A stretch of 64,000 nucleotides of DNA. Origin: Liolophura sinensis. Taxonomy: Eukaryota > Mollusca > Polyplacophora > Chitonida > Chitonidae. Location: NCBI RefSeq assembly GCF_032854445.1, contig NC_088300.1, forward strand, positions 68,048,984 to 68,112,983. Reading direction: 5' to 3'. The notes beneath the pieces are model-generated. The model saw nothing but the letters and a program-made list of their open reading frames with translations. It did not search any database and was not told the DNA's origin. Below are positions 46,082 to 59,588 of the stretch, in pieces. Position 1 is the stretch's first letter; each line of letters opens with the position of its first letter. A program made the translations under genes and the position numbers.

Positions 46082-46431
46082 TTATAGGCCTACATTTAAA
46101 TTAAATGTGAGGCGAAACTATAGGCCAGCTTTGTGGAACACGATTACAGCATTTAAATATGCAGAAAAGACATGACGAGATGAAATACATAATGAATGAA
46201 ATGAAGGAAAACTGCCGTTGGTTTTGTTGCGCTTCTAACGCGAGGACATCGTGTTAATTTTTACAGATGTACTTACAAGCACAATGCGTAATGCAGCTGA
46301 ACCCCAAAGGCGACACAACAGGGATTACATTTAGCCATTGGACAGTAAAATCCTATATATTTGACCTTTAGTCGCATAATGAAAAAAATGGGAAGAATAT
46401 ATAGGTCTTCTCAGTGCCAATTTATCATACA

Positions 46432-46590
46432 TGTACATACACACACACACACACAAACGTGTATATACACACATACATGTATATACACACATATACATGC
46501 ATATACACACACATACATGTGTATATACACACATACGTGTATATACACACATATACACCCATATACACACACATACGTGTATATATATAG
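46432..46590. repeat. CA/TATG compound microsatellite
   Basis: ACACACATACATGTATATAC-type units over about 160 bases. The many short frames on both strands here come from the repeat. Confidence 0.95.
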
Positions 46591-46690
46591 AGAGAATAAA
46601 TACAAACTCTCCAAACACAAAAACAGGTAGACAATATATAGTTTTCAGAATACAAGCTAAACACCGTTCAACTTGATAAATTTATTATAT

Positions 46691-46937
46691 ACACTCAAAA
46701 AGTTAAGCTGATTTTTAACAGCAAGTCAGTTGTCTGAGTGATGATAAAATGTATTCTTGTAATATTGTGTCATATTAAACATAACATGTTGATTCTAGTA
46801 GAATTTCCATGTTAAATTAGTAGACTTTATGTGTTCTATTTAACAGAATAATCTGCTGCATTAGCCGAATACATTCTTGCATCACTCAGACAACCGATTT
46901 CCTATTAAAATTAACATATTCATTTTTTGAGTGAATA
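46691..46937. mobile_element. Palindromic MITE, near full length
   Basis: Starts CACTCAAAAAGTTAAGCTG and ends CATTTTTTGAGTG, with both inverted halves retained. TATA- and AATA-like bases flank the ends, so the target duplication is not clear. Confidence 0.82.
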
Positions 46938-46939
46938 TC

Positions 46940-48189
46940 TGTTTAAAGGGATTGGTGATGGTCATGGGCTTTGCTATTAGAGATTTTGTCTTTTTCTTCC
47001 ATTAACGGCTGCTATGCGAATTTGGCATATGTCTGTTTGATTGTTAGTTTAAGTGTGCTGCTAAGAAAGCATCAGTGACTACTGGAATACAGAGAAACTG
47101 ATACTGCCATGCACCCTCGTTCAGTCCGATATACGAAGTGCAAGAGATATATTACAATCAAGGTCGATACTTATCTGGAAAATCAATAATATATCATGGG
47201 AGAAAAAAAGAAATAAAAAAGCAGTAGACGTCAGTTTTACCGATATACAATTATATAGGTTTCCAAAAGAAATAAAATATAAAACATGCACGCAAATCAA
47301 TACAAACTACAGCGAAAAATATATACCTTAATACATGTACAGAGAATATTCTTTGTTTGATTTTTAGAAACTAAATATTTATTTGAGTGTATTTTAGACT
47401 TGATGGCTGCAATCTGTTTCATTAATTTCATAAGTGACATATCAATCCATCAAACAATACAAGGTCATCGATAGTCTGATTTGTAAGGAAAATCTCTGTC
47501 GTTTTGGAGATGTAAAGCGATAGCACAGTTCTCTTTTCCAGTAAATAGAGTTTTCTGTCGCGAGCACATTATGCCTTCGTCAAAATATAGTACAGAAAAT
47601 TGTGTAGCAGTTAGCGTCCTCAGTTGAATATATTTAAAGCATTAGGAATTCACGGAGCACGTACACGCTGCAAATATTAAAGTCGTATAACGTGTTTTTA
47701 AAAACACATGCATTAATGTTCAAACGCCTTGCTGTTTTTATTCTGAACGCATACGTCTTATCCATAAACGCGTTACATGTATACGGTGGGGCTATACACA
47801 CATACGTTTATGTTAAAACACAGGCGGGCATCTTTTTTTAATAACACTGACGTTTTCAGTGATTTATTTCCAACGTTTTCTCCAAAACATTGGTGTTTTA
47901 TAGGGTGTCTGCTAGGTGTCTGCTAGGGTGGTCAAATAGCCGTTTTTATTTTAACATGTATATGGTTTTGCCCTGTAGGTGTATCGTAGACGTGCGTTTG
48001 GCAGCTAAATGACATGCTTATGCCTATACAAAACTGCATAATAATAAATGCATATACACGTGTGTATGTTACACTGTGGAGAGTTTAAAAATCAATTTAA
48101 CGATAGTTCAGTTCTACGGCTCGATATGCAGTATACATGTACGTATGGAATATCTCTTGACGTAACCATTGGAGCAAAGTTATACATAT
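46940..48189. other. Intergenic stretch without recognised feature
   Basis: AT-rich, no supported gene, array or repeat family. Confidence 0.5.
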
Positions 48190-48243
48190 GCATGCAGAGT
48201 AACGGGTGTCGTAACAGTTTACGACACCCGTTACTCTGCATGC
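48190..48243. other. Perfect 25-bp inverted repeat (hairpin) with 4-base loop
   Basis: The left arm 48190-48214 and right arm 48219-48243 are exact reverse complements, separated by CAGT. The arm reads GCATGCAGAGTAACGGGTGT and five more bases. There is no mismatch, which is unusual for old sequence. No gene is next to it. Confidence 0.95.
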
Positions 48244-50860
48244 GTTAATATACATGGCATTGTTTCAGAGAGTTGACTTAAGACGCAGCAGTTTGCAATT
48301 CTAATGTAGGAACAGGTAGGCCATGCCAATGCACGGCATGGTAACACATGGTGCTTTGGCATTGTTCTGCGACAAATGCATTGGCCACGCGACACATTTC
48401 TTTGTGTATACAAGACAGCCGGTGTATGCAGATCACCCGAGCCAGGGGACAAGGCGGGGCGGATTCGAGCTTGGCTCTCCTATAAATGACTTTACCCGAC
48501 CTACCAGCTCAATATCCACATCGGACTCAACAGGTACAGTGATGGTTACACAGGTAGCATTAGTCTGGGCCGATACGGCGCCTACGGCGCACCTGTCCGT
48601 CATAAAGCATTACGATGATAGGTGATGAGAACGTCATTACTAGAGACCTACGATCACAGTTTTTACCTGGCCACTGGAGCTGCATTGTTAAAGGTAAGTC
48701 ATATCGCTAGTAACGACATAAAGACAATTAACGTGAATATAGTCATTTTTGTTCTCCTTCTTTGGTGAAGTTTTATCCGTGCGATATTACATATCCAGGG
48801 ATAAATCAGGATCCAAATAAATTACAATACAAGCGATTTATAGAAAAAAACCTGTCTAGCATAGGAAAACTAATATTGAAATTCATATCGTTTTTTTCAT
48901 ACTTTAAACACATCTATATGCATGTAGGAGCATATTGGATGGAAGTAAAACCTGTTTATTTGCAATATTATACCATTAAACAATTTTATCCAACGATATT
49001 GCATTTTTGTGGTTGCATGTCACCGTATCCCTTGAAATTTTGCGAACATCCTATTCTAAATATACACTCAATTCAAAAATAGTGCACATGTGTTCTATAT
49101 AAACGGTCAGCTGGATTATCGATGTTTATAACGTTTATGAAGTTATAAATGCACAACACTATATTCGCAGGAGACACGTGTTGTCGGTTCCTGTGCGAAA
49201 AGCTATAGCCCTAAAACGTTGACAAAGCTAGAAATTTAACTTTACAATTCAGCATCATTGTTCAATGCAAATATGAATTGTGAAGCGTATGCCGGGTTTG
49301 ATCGATGCCAGAGTTGTGCCGGTCACAGGCTGGTCTGCATACAATAGTAACACTGCCTTCGTGGACCATTGGCACTATATGTGTTCCGCATTTCCCAATA
49401 AGTGTTGCCATGAAAAAAATCCTATTAACTGCAATTATAGATATACAATCTTCTACTGTACGGATTTCCAATCTGGGTCATTGAAAAAAAAAACACACAC
49501 ACACGCACGCACATCTAAATGAATGGTGTATGTAAGCTATAAATGCGCTTCTCTATGCCAGTATAGAATTATATACCCCTTTCCTTTAATTGGGTAAATT
49601 TACTACATATAGTTTTGGCTTTATTAATGTGTTAAAAAAACACAGCGTTAACATTTTTAAAATCTACTATAGCCCTTTTCATGAACTTAAATATTTCTTT
49701 AAACCTGTACTTTATTTCCAATGCTTTATCCCGGTAATATTTTCAAATAAATTTCATTATTTTCGTGAACTCCATATGTAAGGTACATTAATTCGAACAA
49801 TTTGCTATAGCGTATATGTAGATGATAAACCTGCTGGCGTGTTAAAGCGTCTGTCCATATATGGTTGGCACAACATCGGCAACAGCTTGTACAATTCACA
49901 AGGTAGTCAAGCATGGCTCGTTATTATTAAAATATACAGCCATACAAAAGTCTGCAACAGCCGTGTGGACCTATGTATACACTGAATCAGTATAAAGAAA
50001 ACAAACCGCCCTGCATAGGTTGAAAAATGGTATGTTTCTGTAATTACGAATGCTTTGTAATAATTTTACAGAATTGTTCCCTCTTTGTTAAAGAAACAAA
50101 TTTTGTTGAACCACATAAAACAAGGGAGAGGGAGAGAGATGGAGAATGAAGGTACGCAAAAACCAATTCACAGGTTTTACGGAAACGCCCTTATATTGAG
50201 AGATTGCACGCTGATTGCACCTATACCGTTGTGACCGTTATAATGGGCATATGACATATAGAATGTCCTTTACAACGTGCACAATAGTACAGAAAGCTTC
50301 TGCCGTCTGTGGACTTGTGCCTGGAGAGAATGCGAGGCGACAGACTTGCGGAAGAAACCATTGCGTGAATATGCCTAGAACATGTTACAGATGGACACCA
50401 TAATTGTTTTCTTTGATACAAAAATATATTTCACGCGTTTCTCAAGGTTATAGAACTGTTTAAACCTCTCCTATTGCAGCTGGTCATGTGAGTGTTTCTT
50501 CAATGGCACAGCGCTTACCTGTGGGTGTTGGACGGCATAAGTAGTGGTGCCGCAGGTAGAGGTGGTAGGTACCTGCACATCCCTGCTTAAATCGTACTGC
50601 ACTCATGTCGACACCTCTGGTATTGGGTGAATATCAACCCACGGCTAAATTCCCACAACCCTACCCTGCTTTTCACTCCACTCTTCACCACATGTTAGTA
50701 GTGCACTGATCAACAAGGTTTAATCTTGGTTGACACGAGAAGATCCTAGCATAATGCATGGAGCACAGAAATCGGCATTTCTGGTCAAAAGCACATTTGG
50801 ATTCCGCATTGCTTGCAGCTTAAATTGCCCAAATTTACTATTGTTCAAACCATAAAAAAA
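48244..50860. other. Intergenic stretch without supported gene
   Basis: Frames of 60-106 codons (48323-48625, 48762-49082, 49280-49522, 50215-50403) lack family likeness and splice support. Confidence 0.45.
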
Positions 50861-50929
50861 CTACTGGATTGAGGAGTAATGACAATCACAGTTGTATGCA
50901 ATTTCACCGCAGCTCCTATCAGAAAGAAA

Positions 50930-51335
50930 GCCAGCATTCAGCAGTAAAAAACAGCAAAAGAACATCTAGATTCGGCAGTGCATGCAAGGAAAAACAACAC
51001 CCGAATCCTGTCACAGTTCGAACCACAGAAAGCACGCCTCAGCTCCGCACTACTGCTGTAGTAGAAGTGCCATCAGCAACTCGTATCTGGATTCATCGAC
51101 AATGGCACGAAAAAGCACGCCAAGATTCAACTGCTCGCAACAGAAAGCACGCGTAGATTCTCTATAGTACTTGCACCAGAATACGCATCAGTATCAACGC
51201 ATACGCATTCAGCACTCCTCGCACCAGAAAGCACGCCAGGATTCAGCGCTGCTCGCACCACAAAGCACACATAGCTTCTCTATAGTACTTGCACCAGAAT
51301 GCGCATCAGGATTCGTCGATACTTAAATGTGCACA
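50930..51335 (+). repeat. Degenerate minisatellite A
   Basis: Loose units built on CACCAGAAAGCACGCCAGGA and ATTCAGCACTGCTCG, with a longer superunit ending CTCTATAGTACTTGCACCAG that occurs twice (about 51160 and 51280). Confidence 0.75.
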
Positions 51336-51839
51336 TATCATTTCAACACGGACGCAAGCTAAACTTTGCAACCAGTTTTGAAACTATACCGATGCGCCCA
51401 CTTTTCAAGCTGTCGCAACATTATGCCAAGCTTATTTACTACAAGGTGACCTATCTCTTTACTAATGTTGTCATGGAAATTACGTCAGGCGCACTTTGCG
51501 ACTCTCAAACAACTATACTATTGTAGCCTTTTGTTGGTGGAGGTTATTTTAAAATCGGTAAGCAGTCGCTGAAAATTAAGATGAATTAGCAGGAATATAT
51601 ATGATCGTGGGATGCTCATTCCCCGACCTTCCGCTTGACTGAATGAATGCATGAGTATGGTGTCACACCGCAACGACAGTACTTCTGCCATGTCGTGTCG
51701 ATCATTCATCAGAATCTAATGCCTTAGCTCTTACATCACATAGACGGGTTGTTAGAATCCCATGCTTCAAGCTCACTACTAAGTACTAGTGCCGCAGGAG
51801 TGCATGTTCAAATCTCCTGCAGCTCCGGTGCTTAATATA

Positions 51840-52165
51840 GGGCAGGGGCGTATTCAACATCAGCCAGAACATAGGACAGGGGCGTATTCAACATCAACCT
51901 GAACATAGGACAGGGACGTATTCAACATTAGGCTAACCAGAACATATGACAAGGGCGGATTCAATATTAGCCAAGAGATAGGACAACGGAGAATACAGCA
52001 TCAACCAGAATATAGGACAGGGACGTATTCAACATCAACAATAACACAGGGCAAAGGCATATTGAACATCAACAAGAACATAGGGCAGGGGCGTATCAAC
52101 ATCAACCTGATCTTAGAACAAACGCGTATTCAACATCAACCTGATCTCAGTACAAACGCGTATTC
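51840..52165 (+). repeat. Degenerate minisatellite B
   Basis: Nine or so units of about 33-35 bases with GGACAGGGGCGTATTCAACA and TCAACCAGAACATA. Confidence 0.85.
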
Positions 52166-52199
52166 AACATAACCAGACAGGAGATGGTATAGATAATAT

Positions 52200-52885
52200 A
52201 ACTTATTATTGGAATCAGCGATGTGTAAGCTTTGGCAGTTTGTCTAAATAAACCCATCACTGGAATCAGCGATGTGTAAGCTTTGGCAGTTTGTCTAAAT
52301 AAACCCATCACTGGGATCAGCAATGTGTAAGCTTTGGCAGTTTGTCTAAATAAACCCATCACTGCAATCAGCAATGTGTAAGCTTTGGCAGTTTGTCTAA
52401 ATAAACCCATCATTGGAATCAGCAATGTGTAAGCTTTGGCAGTTTGTCTAAATAAACCCATCATTGGAATCAGCAATGTGTAAGCTCTGGCAGTTTGTCT
52501 AAATAAACCCATCACTGGAATCAGCGATGTGTAAGCTTTGGCAGTTTGTCTAAATAAACCCATCACTGCAATCAGCGATGTGTAAGCTCTGGCTGTTTGT
52601 CTAAATAAACCCATCACTGGAATCAGCGATGTGTAAGCTTTGGCAGTTTGTCTAAATAAACCCATCACTGCAATCAGCGATGTGTAAGCTCTGGCAGTTT
52701 GTCTAAATAAACCCATCACTGGGATCAGCAATGTGTAAGCTTTGGCAGTTTGTCTAAATAAACCCATCACTGGAATCAGCGATGTGTAAGCTTTGGCAGT
52801 TTGTCTAAATAAACCCATCATTGGAATCAGCAATGTGTAAGCTTTGGCAGTTTGTCTAAATAAACCCATCACAGGAATCAGCTTA
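52200..52885 (-). repeat. 51-bp minisatellite C, about 13 units
   Basis: The unit has TGTAAGCTTTGGCAGTTTGT, CTAAATAAACCCATCACTGG and AATCAGCGATG. The period is exactly 51, so the minus strand stays open for 251 codons with a 17-residue repeat (MGLFRQTAKAYTSLIPV). Degenerate, spaced relatives continue to about 53110. No signal peptide or splice support favours a real protein. Confidence 0.95.
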
Positions 52886-53820
52886 ATTGATTCAAATATC
52901 AACTAGAATCAACGATGTCAACATCTTGGCTGATTCAACCAGGAATTGAAATTAGCGAAGTCAACATCTTGAGTGATTCAACCAGCCATTGGAATCGGCG
53001 ATGTTAACACCTTGATTAATTTATCCAATGATCGGAATCGGCGATGTATAAGCATTGGCAGCCACTGGAAATCAACCTATTATTGGAATCGGCAATGTCA
53101 ACATCAACAACAGCACAGCTATTTCAACAACTGCCCTCTATACCTGAGAACAGCTTTCTGAAAAAAGACGTATATCATACGTGTGACATCCGGATTGTTT
53201 AGTCATTTTAGTAAGGAAAGTCGAAGAAGTGATTTCTTTAATTTTAGTCAAAATTTAAACGTCTGTCACACTAAAAGGGTATATCATTATGTTTTATAGT
53301 AAATTCGAATTCAAAACCTGTTCTCCACTATAGAGGGATGTTGTGAAACTCTGTGCTATACGGCATAAGCTGTGAATATGACGGGTTGAACAGGATGCTA
53401 CAAAACACACTATCAGTACATGCTGGGACTAAGATTTGTATATTTTCCTGCATTAATATACAACTAAAATATTTACTAGGCTACCACGCTGAAAGCTGGA
53501 AGCCTACTGTGTTTGCTCAAACAATTAAAAAAAAAATTCTTTTTGGACAGTGCTGTTTGTCTTTTTTCGAACAAACTACAATCTCAGCCCTGACAGAAAA
53601 CATCTCGTGCGTGTTATCTTTTACGGTTTTTGAAGTTTGTTCGTCTAGGTCGCATAGAGCGACGGTCATATTACGTTTCGAGTAAAACCTTTAAACCTCT
53701 TCTTTTCAAGAATCAGTTGACGGTCGCTCTAATATTTGATATGAATGTAGAGCGACACTAGTTTCATAGTTTCTACAAGTTTGCAGAAGATATTAACAAC
53801 CGTTAAATCCGTCGAATATA

Positions 53821-54026
53821 TGCGACTGCTGTGAGTTCAAGTCCGGCTTATGCTGACCTCCTCTCCGGTCGTGCGTGGGAAGGTCTGCCAGCAACCTTCG
53901 GATGCCGATAATAGTGGGTTCCCCGGGACTCTGCCAGCTTTACTCATACCATAATGCAGGTCGCCGTCGTATAAGTCAAATATTCTTGAGTACGCAGTAT
54001 TCTAAAACACTAATCAAAAAATAATG
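53821..54026 (+). repeat. SINE copy, head partly missing
   Basis: Starts just before box B (GTTCAAGTCC) and runs through the core to CTAATCAAAAAATAATG. Confidence 0.88.
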
Positions 54027-54293
54027 ATACAGTCTTTATATGTCCAGTTAACTAATCATGATTTTCTAAAACGGACTGTGCATGGCAATATACCAGCATC
54101 AGTGTGTTTCTGGTCGACCGTTACGACATTATTATGTTCTAAACTGCTTTGTGCTGAAGTGGCGGCTGAAAACCATTCGTTAAATCTGCTTGGAAGCCGT
54201 GAAACGGCACATTTCTAATTAATTTATGTGACTGCATCATATTTGACGCAGAACCAAATCTAGTATGTTTAATTTTTAGTTTTTCTCCAACAG

Positions 54294-54430
54294 AACAAGC
54301 CTACCCTGTGAAACCTTCGCATCTCACCGAGAGAATTATTCACAACGTTCCCCTGTACAGCGGGAGCCGGGTTTTTACAGGCTACTTCATATGTCCAAGG
54401 CCAGTGTTGTCCAAGGGGAACAACGCTTAG
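54294..54430 (+). CDS. Possible isolated terminal exon, unknown
   Basis: After TTTTTCTCCAACAG an open frame (entry phase 1) encodes QAYPVKPSHLTERIIHNVPL, then YSGSRVFTGYFICPRPVLSK and GNNA, ending at TAG 54428-54430. The composition is protein-like and the acceptor is good, but another frame is also open here and no upstream exon was found. Not recognised. Confidence 0.22.
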
Positions 54431-54469
54431 AATTAGCTCACTGATGACTCTGGAGCTTTAATATAAACA

Positions 54470-54545
54470 AGAAGAATGTAAAAAAAAAAAAAGAAAGACA
54501 AAAAAAAAAAAAACAAAACAAAAAAAAAACAAAACAAAAAAACCC
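54470..54545. repeat. A-rich low-complexity tract
   Basis: Runs of A broken by single C or G residues. Confidence 0.9.
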
Positions 54546-55177
54546 CAGAGAAATAAAAACCTTAGATTTTTATGAAATGACAGGTTTGCGGACATTATTG
54601 TATGCACGTGTCGTATGATACAGCGATACAGCAGTATTTTCATCCAGAAGCAAGTCAACATAAAGAGTTAAGAACGCTAACACGGCTTAATCGATGAATG
54701 TTGTTAACGATTGGCTGCACTCGTAACATATGTGCGTATAGTGACAGAACGAGCACGGGTCACAGCTTGCTTAGTATATGACTAGGCTCCTATATCAACG
54801 ATAAACGAAATCCCTCACAATAAATGCCAGTAAAGAATATAGTGTCTTTTACCTTGCATTTCACCAGTCTGAATTTTACAATGACATCAGATGTGTATTC
54901 TTTTGTTATACACAATGTTCAAGTGGAAATACACTTGTGGACATAGATGAGTTTCCTATAACCAAGAAACTTTCACCACTGTTACAAGGCATAACCGCAA
55001 TCCGCGTAACGCATGGAAATGCACACTAGCTGCGACATTCCATATAAAACCGATGTAGTCTTTCATCTGCTGCTAATGGCACGTTAAAAAGACAGCATGC
55101 CAAAACTTTCCTCGACGACAGACGGTCTGACAGGTAGAAAGACTGAACGAGTTCTGTTTTAAACAACTTGTGGGATT

Positions 55178-55215
55178 ATTTATTTATTTGATTGGTGTTT
55201 TATGCCGCACTCACT
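55178..55215 (-). repeat. SINE tail scrap
   Basis: TTTATTTGATTGGTGTTTTA and a few more bases only. Confidence 0.85.
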
Positions 55216-56636
55216 TGCGGGATTATCATAGGCGCCTATCCGGGGAGGGGTGGAGGGGGGTGGGGGTGAACGTCAAAACAGGTGTGTTCACAAAGTATGT
55301 CACAGGTGTCGGCCATTGCCGGCTGTTCTAGGGAGAAGAAATTTTAATGCCTGGGCAATGATTATAGAAAATGTTGGACGCTAAAACACACCAACAAAAG
55401 AAAACGATGGCATTTTTTTAAAAACTATTTTTGAACTCCTGATGGTAAGAAAGAGATAAAATGTGTTTTCCATGAAGCACACCCCAGACAACAGTGGAAG
55501 AAAATGGTAGAATTCTATGTAGTTACCAAGGCGTTATTCACATTGGCACACGTTTGATTTCTTACAGCTTAATGAATATTTCAACGTGTGGATACTTTCC
55601 CAAGAAACCTTGTGGTACTTAAGAGTGGCCGCAAGAAGCCAAGTTTGTATGTTACACTGTCTTTTATTTTCAAAAACACGATCTATACCTTGCACTTGTA
55701 TCCACATTAAATGGATACAATTGAGATTTTGAATTAACAATACGTAGTAAATCAGCTGTAGCAAGTTTTCGGAGTCAGTCATCACATATTTTATTCCATC
55801 ATAAAGGATACAGAGTTCTCAGTGAATGCACAACAACAACAACAACAACAACAGTGTTCACAACCCAGTGTTTGATACTTCTCAGTAAGAGACCCGATCC
55901 ACACAACCTTGATTCACCGCAAAATCTCCGCCTATTCCATATGCCCGTCCTTTGACTGAGATTCTACATAACGTAAAGGGGAATTTCACAAATCGTCCAT
56001 AATCAGTTTTGGGTAAATTTTCTCGTAAAGGCCATTTCGGAAAAAAAAAAAGAGCAAAAACTGCATTTACTTATTTTTTAAATGGCAAATATTAACACAC
56101 AATAATAATCTGTATTATTACTACATTACTACATAACGGGCAATCATAGAACAGTCCACTTCATCAAAGCGGACTTCTCTGGAAAAACACCGTGAGAAAG
56201 CAGTCATCTTAACACCGCCAAAAGTTGGGATGGGTATAGTACCTTATAACCTTACGTCTGAAAGAGCAATGCATTGCCTAAAATATTGATGCAAAACTGC
56301 ATGATTATACGATTTCGCCCCAAGGGGTTTTTAGGATACTCAATGATGTTTAAATCACAACTTTAGCTCTGTTATATGGTTTCAATAAATACAACTTTTC
56401 TACACCAACCACCTGTACATGGAAGAGTCCACATTTCCTGGTTATTATAGAGTCAAATCTCAACAAATATGTCAGACGATTATCGGATTAGATTGTCTGC
56501 AAAACCATGTGTTACAATATAGATTAATATCTGCTAACTCAACAGATGTATTGTTCTTCATCTGGGAAAGAGGTGGACAAACTTACTGATCGTAAATCAG
56601 AACAAATGTTCTGAGAGATCAAAACTGACAAACGTG

Positions 56637-56688
<52 letters not shown>

Positions 56689-58363
56689 ATGAGAGAGAGA
56701 ATTAACATAAAATGTTTCAAAATACAATGTAATGAATTCTGTAACCACTGCAAATCAACAGTTACAGTTACAGTCATAGTTACTGATATCTGAAAACCAA
56801 AGATAAAACAGACAAGAGAAGTTTTGTGAAAGTGTTCATTTCTGTTAGTCTGGAAACAAGAGAATCATATCTGCAACAGGATTTTTTGCTGTTGGATATT
56901 GTCTGGCCTCTGGCCTACGAAGATATGTTGATTTTATATTGTACTCACTCATTCATTAACAGACTGTAACAATCGTCTTGCGCAGACTTCAGTTGTAGTC
57001 ATTATACAGAAGTCACAGTTGACAGTGAAAAGATGGACAGGGCACAGGTCATTAACCATGACTGATACCAATACCACTGTGAAATATTGGGAAAAGTTTT
57101 CAGTGAAAAAAAAAAGGATTTCACCCCAAAACCTTCACATATTCACCTCAGCACAACTGAACTGAATCTCACATCATGGAAATACAAATGAAAAAGAAAC
57201 ATATTTCAATGCATTTCAGATACACATAGAGATCAGAAAATACTGAAAGGAAGACATATTAACAAGATGATAGACAACCATATGTGCAAGAAAACTTTAC
57301 ATGGTAGGCTGACTGCCATCAGAACACAACTGTGGACAGGTCAGCTGTTATAAAACAATCAGTATTTAACATCATTATAATACAGGTATAATAATGGCCT
57401 TTGACCGCATAGCTAATGTTAACTGATATAATGGGCCTCATGTACAATACTAGTTTCTCCATTTTACCACCATTATCAGTTTTATGGGTAGAGAAAACCA
57501 GAGGGCTCAGGTGTAAACCACCGACCTTTGGTAAGTTACTGCTGAATGTGGCTCACCAGCCTTCTGCCAAGGGAAGTAATTCTTGTAGCTGAGGGAACAA
57601 CACTTTCTTCTACCTGAATAATAATACCAGCTACGATTATTCATAATCAGTAGAGCGGTTATTAAAATAATTGGCACTGCTATTGAACTAGACAGATGGC
57701 ACTGCTGTTCTATCAGTTACAAGATTTGCTTCCCTTTGTAAACAACTGGAGAGTCCTACTTCCTCACATGTGAGGTACAGTTGAATGTACGCACACCAAA
57801 TTCATGGAAGACAAGTCAGCAATGTTAGACTGTACAAGCAGTTACATGAACCTCCACCATTTATCGTTGCCAAGCCCTACAAACCATGGTAGAAGGGGAA
57901 TGTACAAACTCCCGATGTCCGGCTAGCGACTTTTTGTGTCTGACATAACAGTTAACCTCTGTGACAGCTGTGTCCCTAAGACAAGAGCACCATAAGACAC
58001 AATAATGGACGTGAAATGGAGAGGCTGTACTGTAATGTTTACAGGGTCAAATCTGGTGTCTACAACTATAACTACTTGTAAGTTTCTTCTGCACTTCATA
58101 TAAAAATGCAACATTCAACCTTTAACACAGAAGTATCTAAATAAACCCAAACAAATACAATTTAACTTGGCACTAGGGTTCCAAAACACTTTTCTTACTG
58201 AAACTAAATTGCTCTAAAATCACAACTACAACTGGAAAACAAAAAAATGTGGTTCACAACCTTTTAAAAACTGCAGAAATCCACACAGATTTTTAAAAAA
58301 ATACAAATACACAACTGCACACAGCTGCAAGAAGAATTAAAACAACAGACTTAACAACTTTGG
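55216..58363. other. Region downstream of the tetraspanin gene
   Basis: No gene is supported. It contains (CAA)n at 55829-55851 and an AT microsatellite at 56639-56686. A short piece at 57485-57560 resembles second-type SINE sequence. Confidence 0.45.
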
Positions 58364-58369
58364 TTTATT
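58364..58369 (-). terminator. Candidate polyadenylation signal of the tetraspanin gene
   Basis: AATAAA on the minus strand, about 1.16 kb after the stop codon. It is the clearest one in reach; the true 3' end may be elsewhere. The intervening 58370-59528 would be 3'UTR and has no other feature. Confidence 0.3.
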
Positions 58370-59528
58370 ATCGCGGGAACTAACCCTTGCTTTGTTAACA
58401 CTCACCACACAGCACTTTATGCTTCTTTCTTTTCTTAGTCCAAGCTTGTTGGCTGACAATATGGAACCTACATAGATTTTGATGGTTAATCTCAACAAAC
58501 ATTTTATATTTTTGGCCATTTCTGAACTTGTTATTTTCTGTTGCTTTGGAACTCTTTAGCTTAGGTTTACAGATGTAGAAACTGCTTTAGCGAGGCATCC
58601 TGAATATGAACATTTCCTAGAATCACATTAGAATGTGCAAAGCAAAGTATCAAAAATATACCAACCCAAGAGAAGATAACTCTTTCTAACGCCGTTCACA
58701 CATGCCTATATATTCTTGTGTAAGGGGCACAAAGGGAGATAGCCCCATGATATGTAAATATTCATCATGATCTACACAACTAAAGTGTTCATTTTCCAAA
58801 AATATTCTTATCAACTACTTTAAGGAATGTACAACTTAATAAAACTTTAAATATCTGGAATGTGATTCTTCCTGTTAAACAGTCTTTGTGATTACATCAC
58901 AAGATTATACATGTTTATGACTGACTAAATTGGAGCTGAATTTAACTTGAAGTCATACTATTCATCAACACCAAGTCATAGTAACTATATAACAGTGAAC
59001 AACCAACGTGATCTATTTTAACAGTCAGGCATTGCAGCCATCTTGGACAGGGGTATGTATCACATGATATTCCAACAAAGTCAATTTCTAGGCAGTGACT
59101 AGATGAATAAAAATCACATGTGTTTAAAGGGCAAGGATATACGAGTGCATCTTAACGCTAAAATCATGGGAACCAGGATTTCCACCCTGAAACATGGAAA
59201 AAACATTTAAATTCCATCCTGTTTAGGAAATTCAATCAAAGAACGTCTCCTGCCCATTGGCCATTGAAACATCCACATCACTGGTGAAAACCCCAAACTG
59301 CAAGTCTGCCGTAAGTCATTCAATAATTACGGCGCACACTTTAAGCAGAACCGCAAATGTCATTCTCAACCTCACCACCTTCTCTTATTGTCACAGCATC
59401 ACACTCTTCAATTCAGCACTATTTATAGTAACAACAACATGGACATGTGACGGACTGCCTCTGGTCACGCTAGTCTGATGGATGCCGAAGGGTGTGGCAC
59501 ATCAGATACAGACAGCACTGAAAGGTCT

Positions 59529-59588
59529 TCATTGCCTGAACTCCTTGATCTTCATTGACAAACAGCAGGCAAATACAATCCCAAATAT
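59529..59588 (-). CDS. Tetraspanin last exon
   Basis: The acceptor CCTTGATTTCAG ends at 59589. It encodes IFGIVFACCLSMKIKEFRQ and TGA. The CC near the end of helix 4 is a usual palmitoylation site in this family. Confidence 0.87.
   Translation of the reverse strand: MFGIVFACCLSMKIKEFRQ

Noticed and set aside
46331-46676. Five Cys/Tyr/Val- or Thr/His-rich frames
   Set aside because: All translate the CA/TATG microsatellite.
50215-50403. A small Cys-containing frame that might be a secreted peptide
   Set aside because: No signal peptide, and the cysteine spacing is not that of a recognised family.
52147-52902. A 251-codon open frame on the minus strand
   Set aside because: It is wholly produced by a 51-bp minisatellite without stops; there is no signal peptide, splice border or family likeness.
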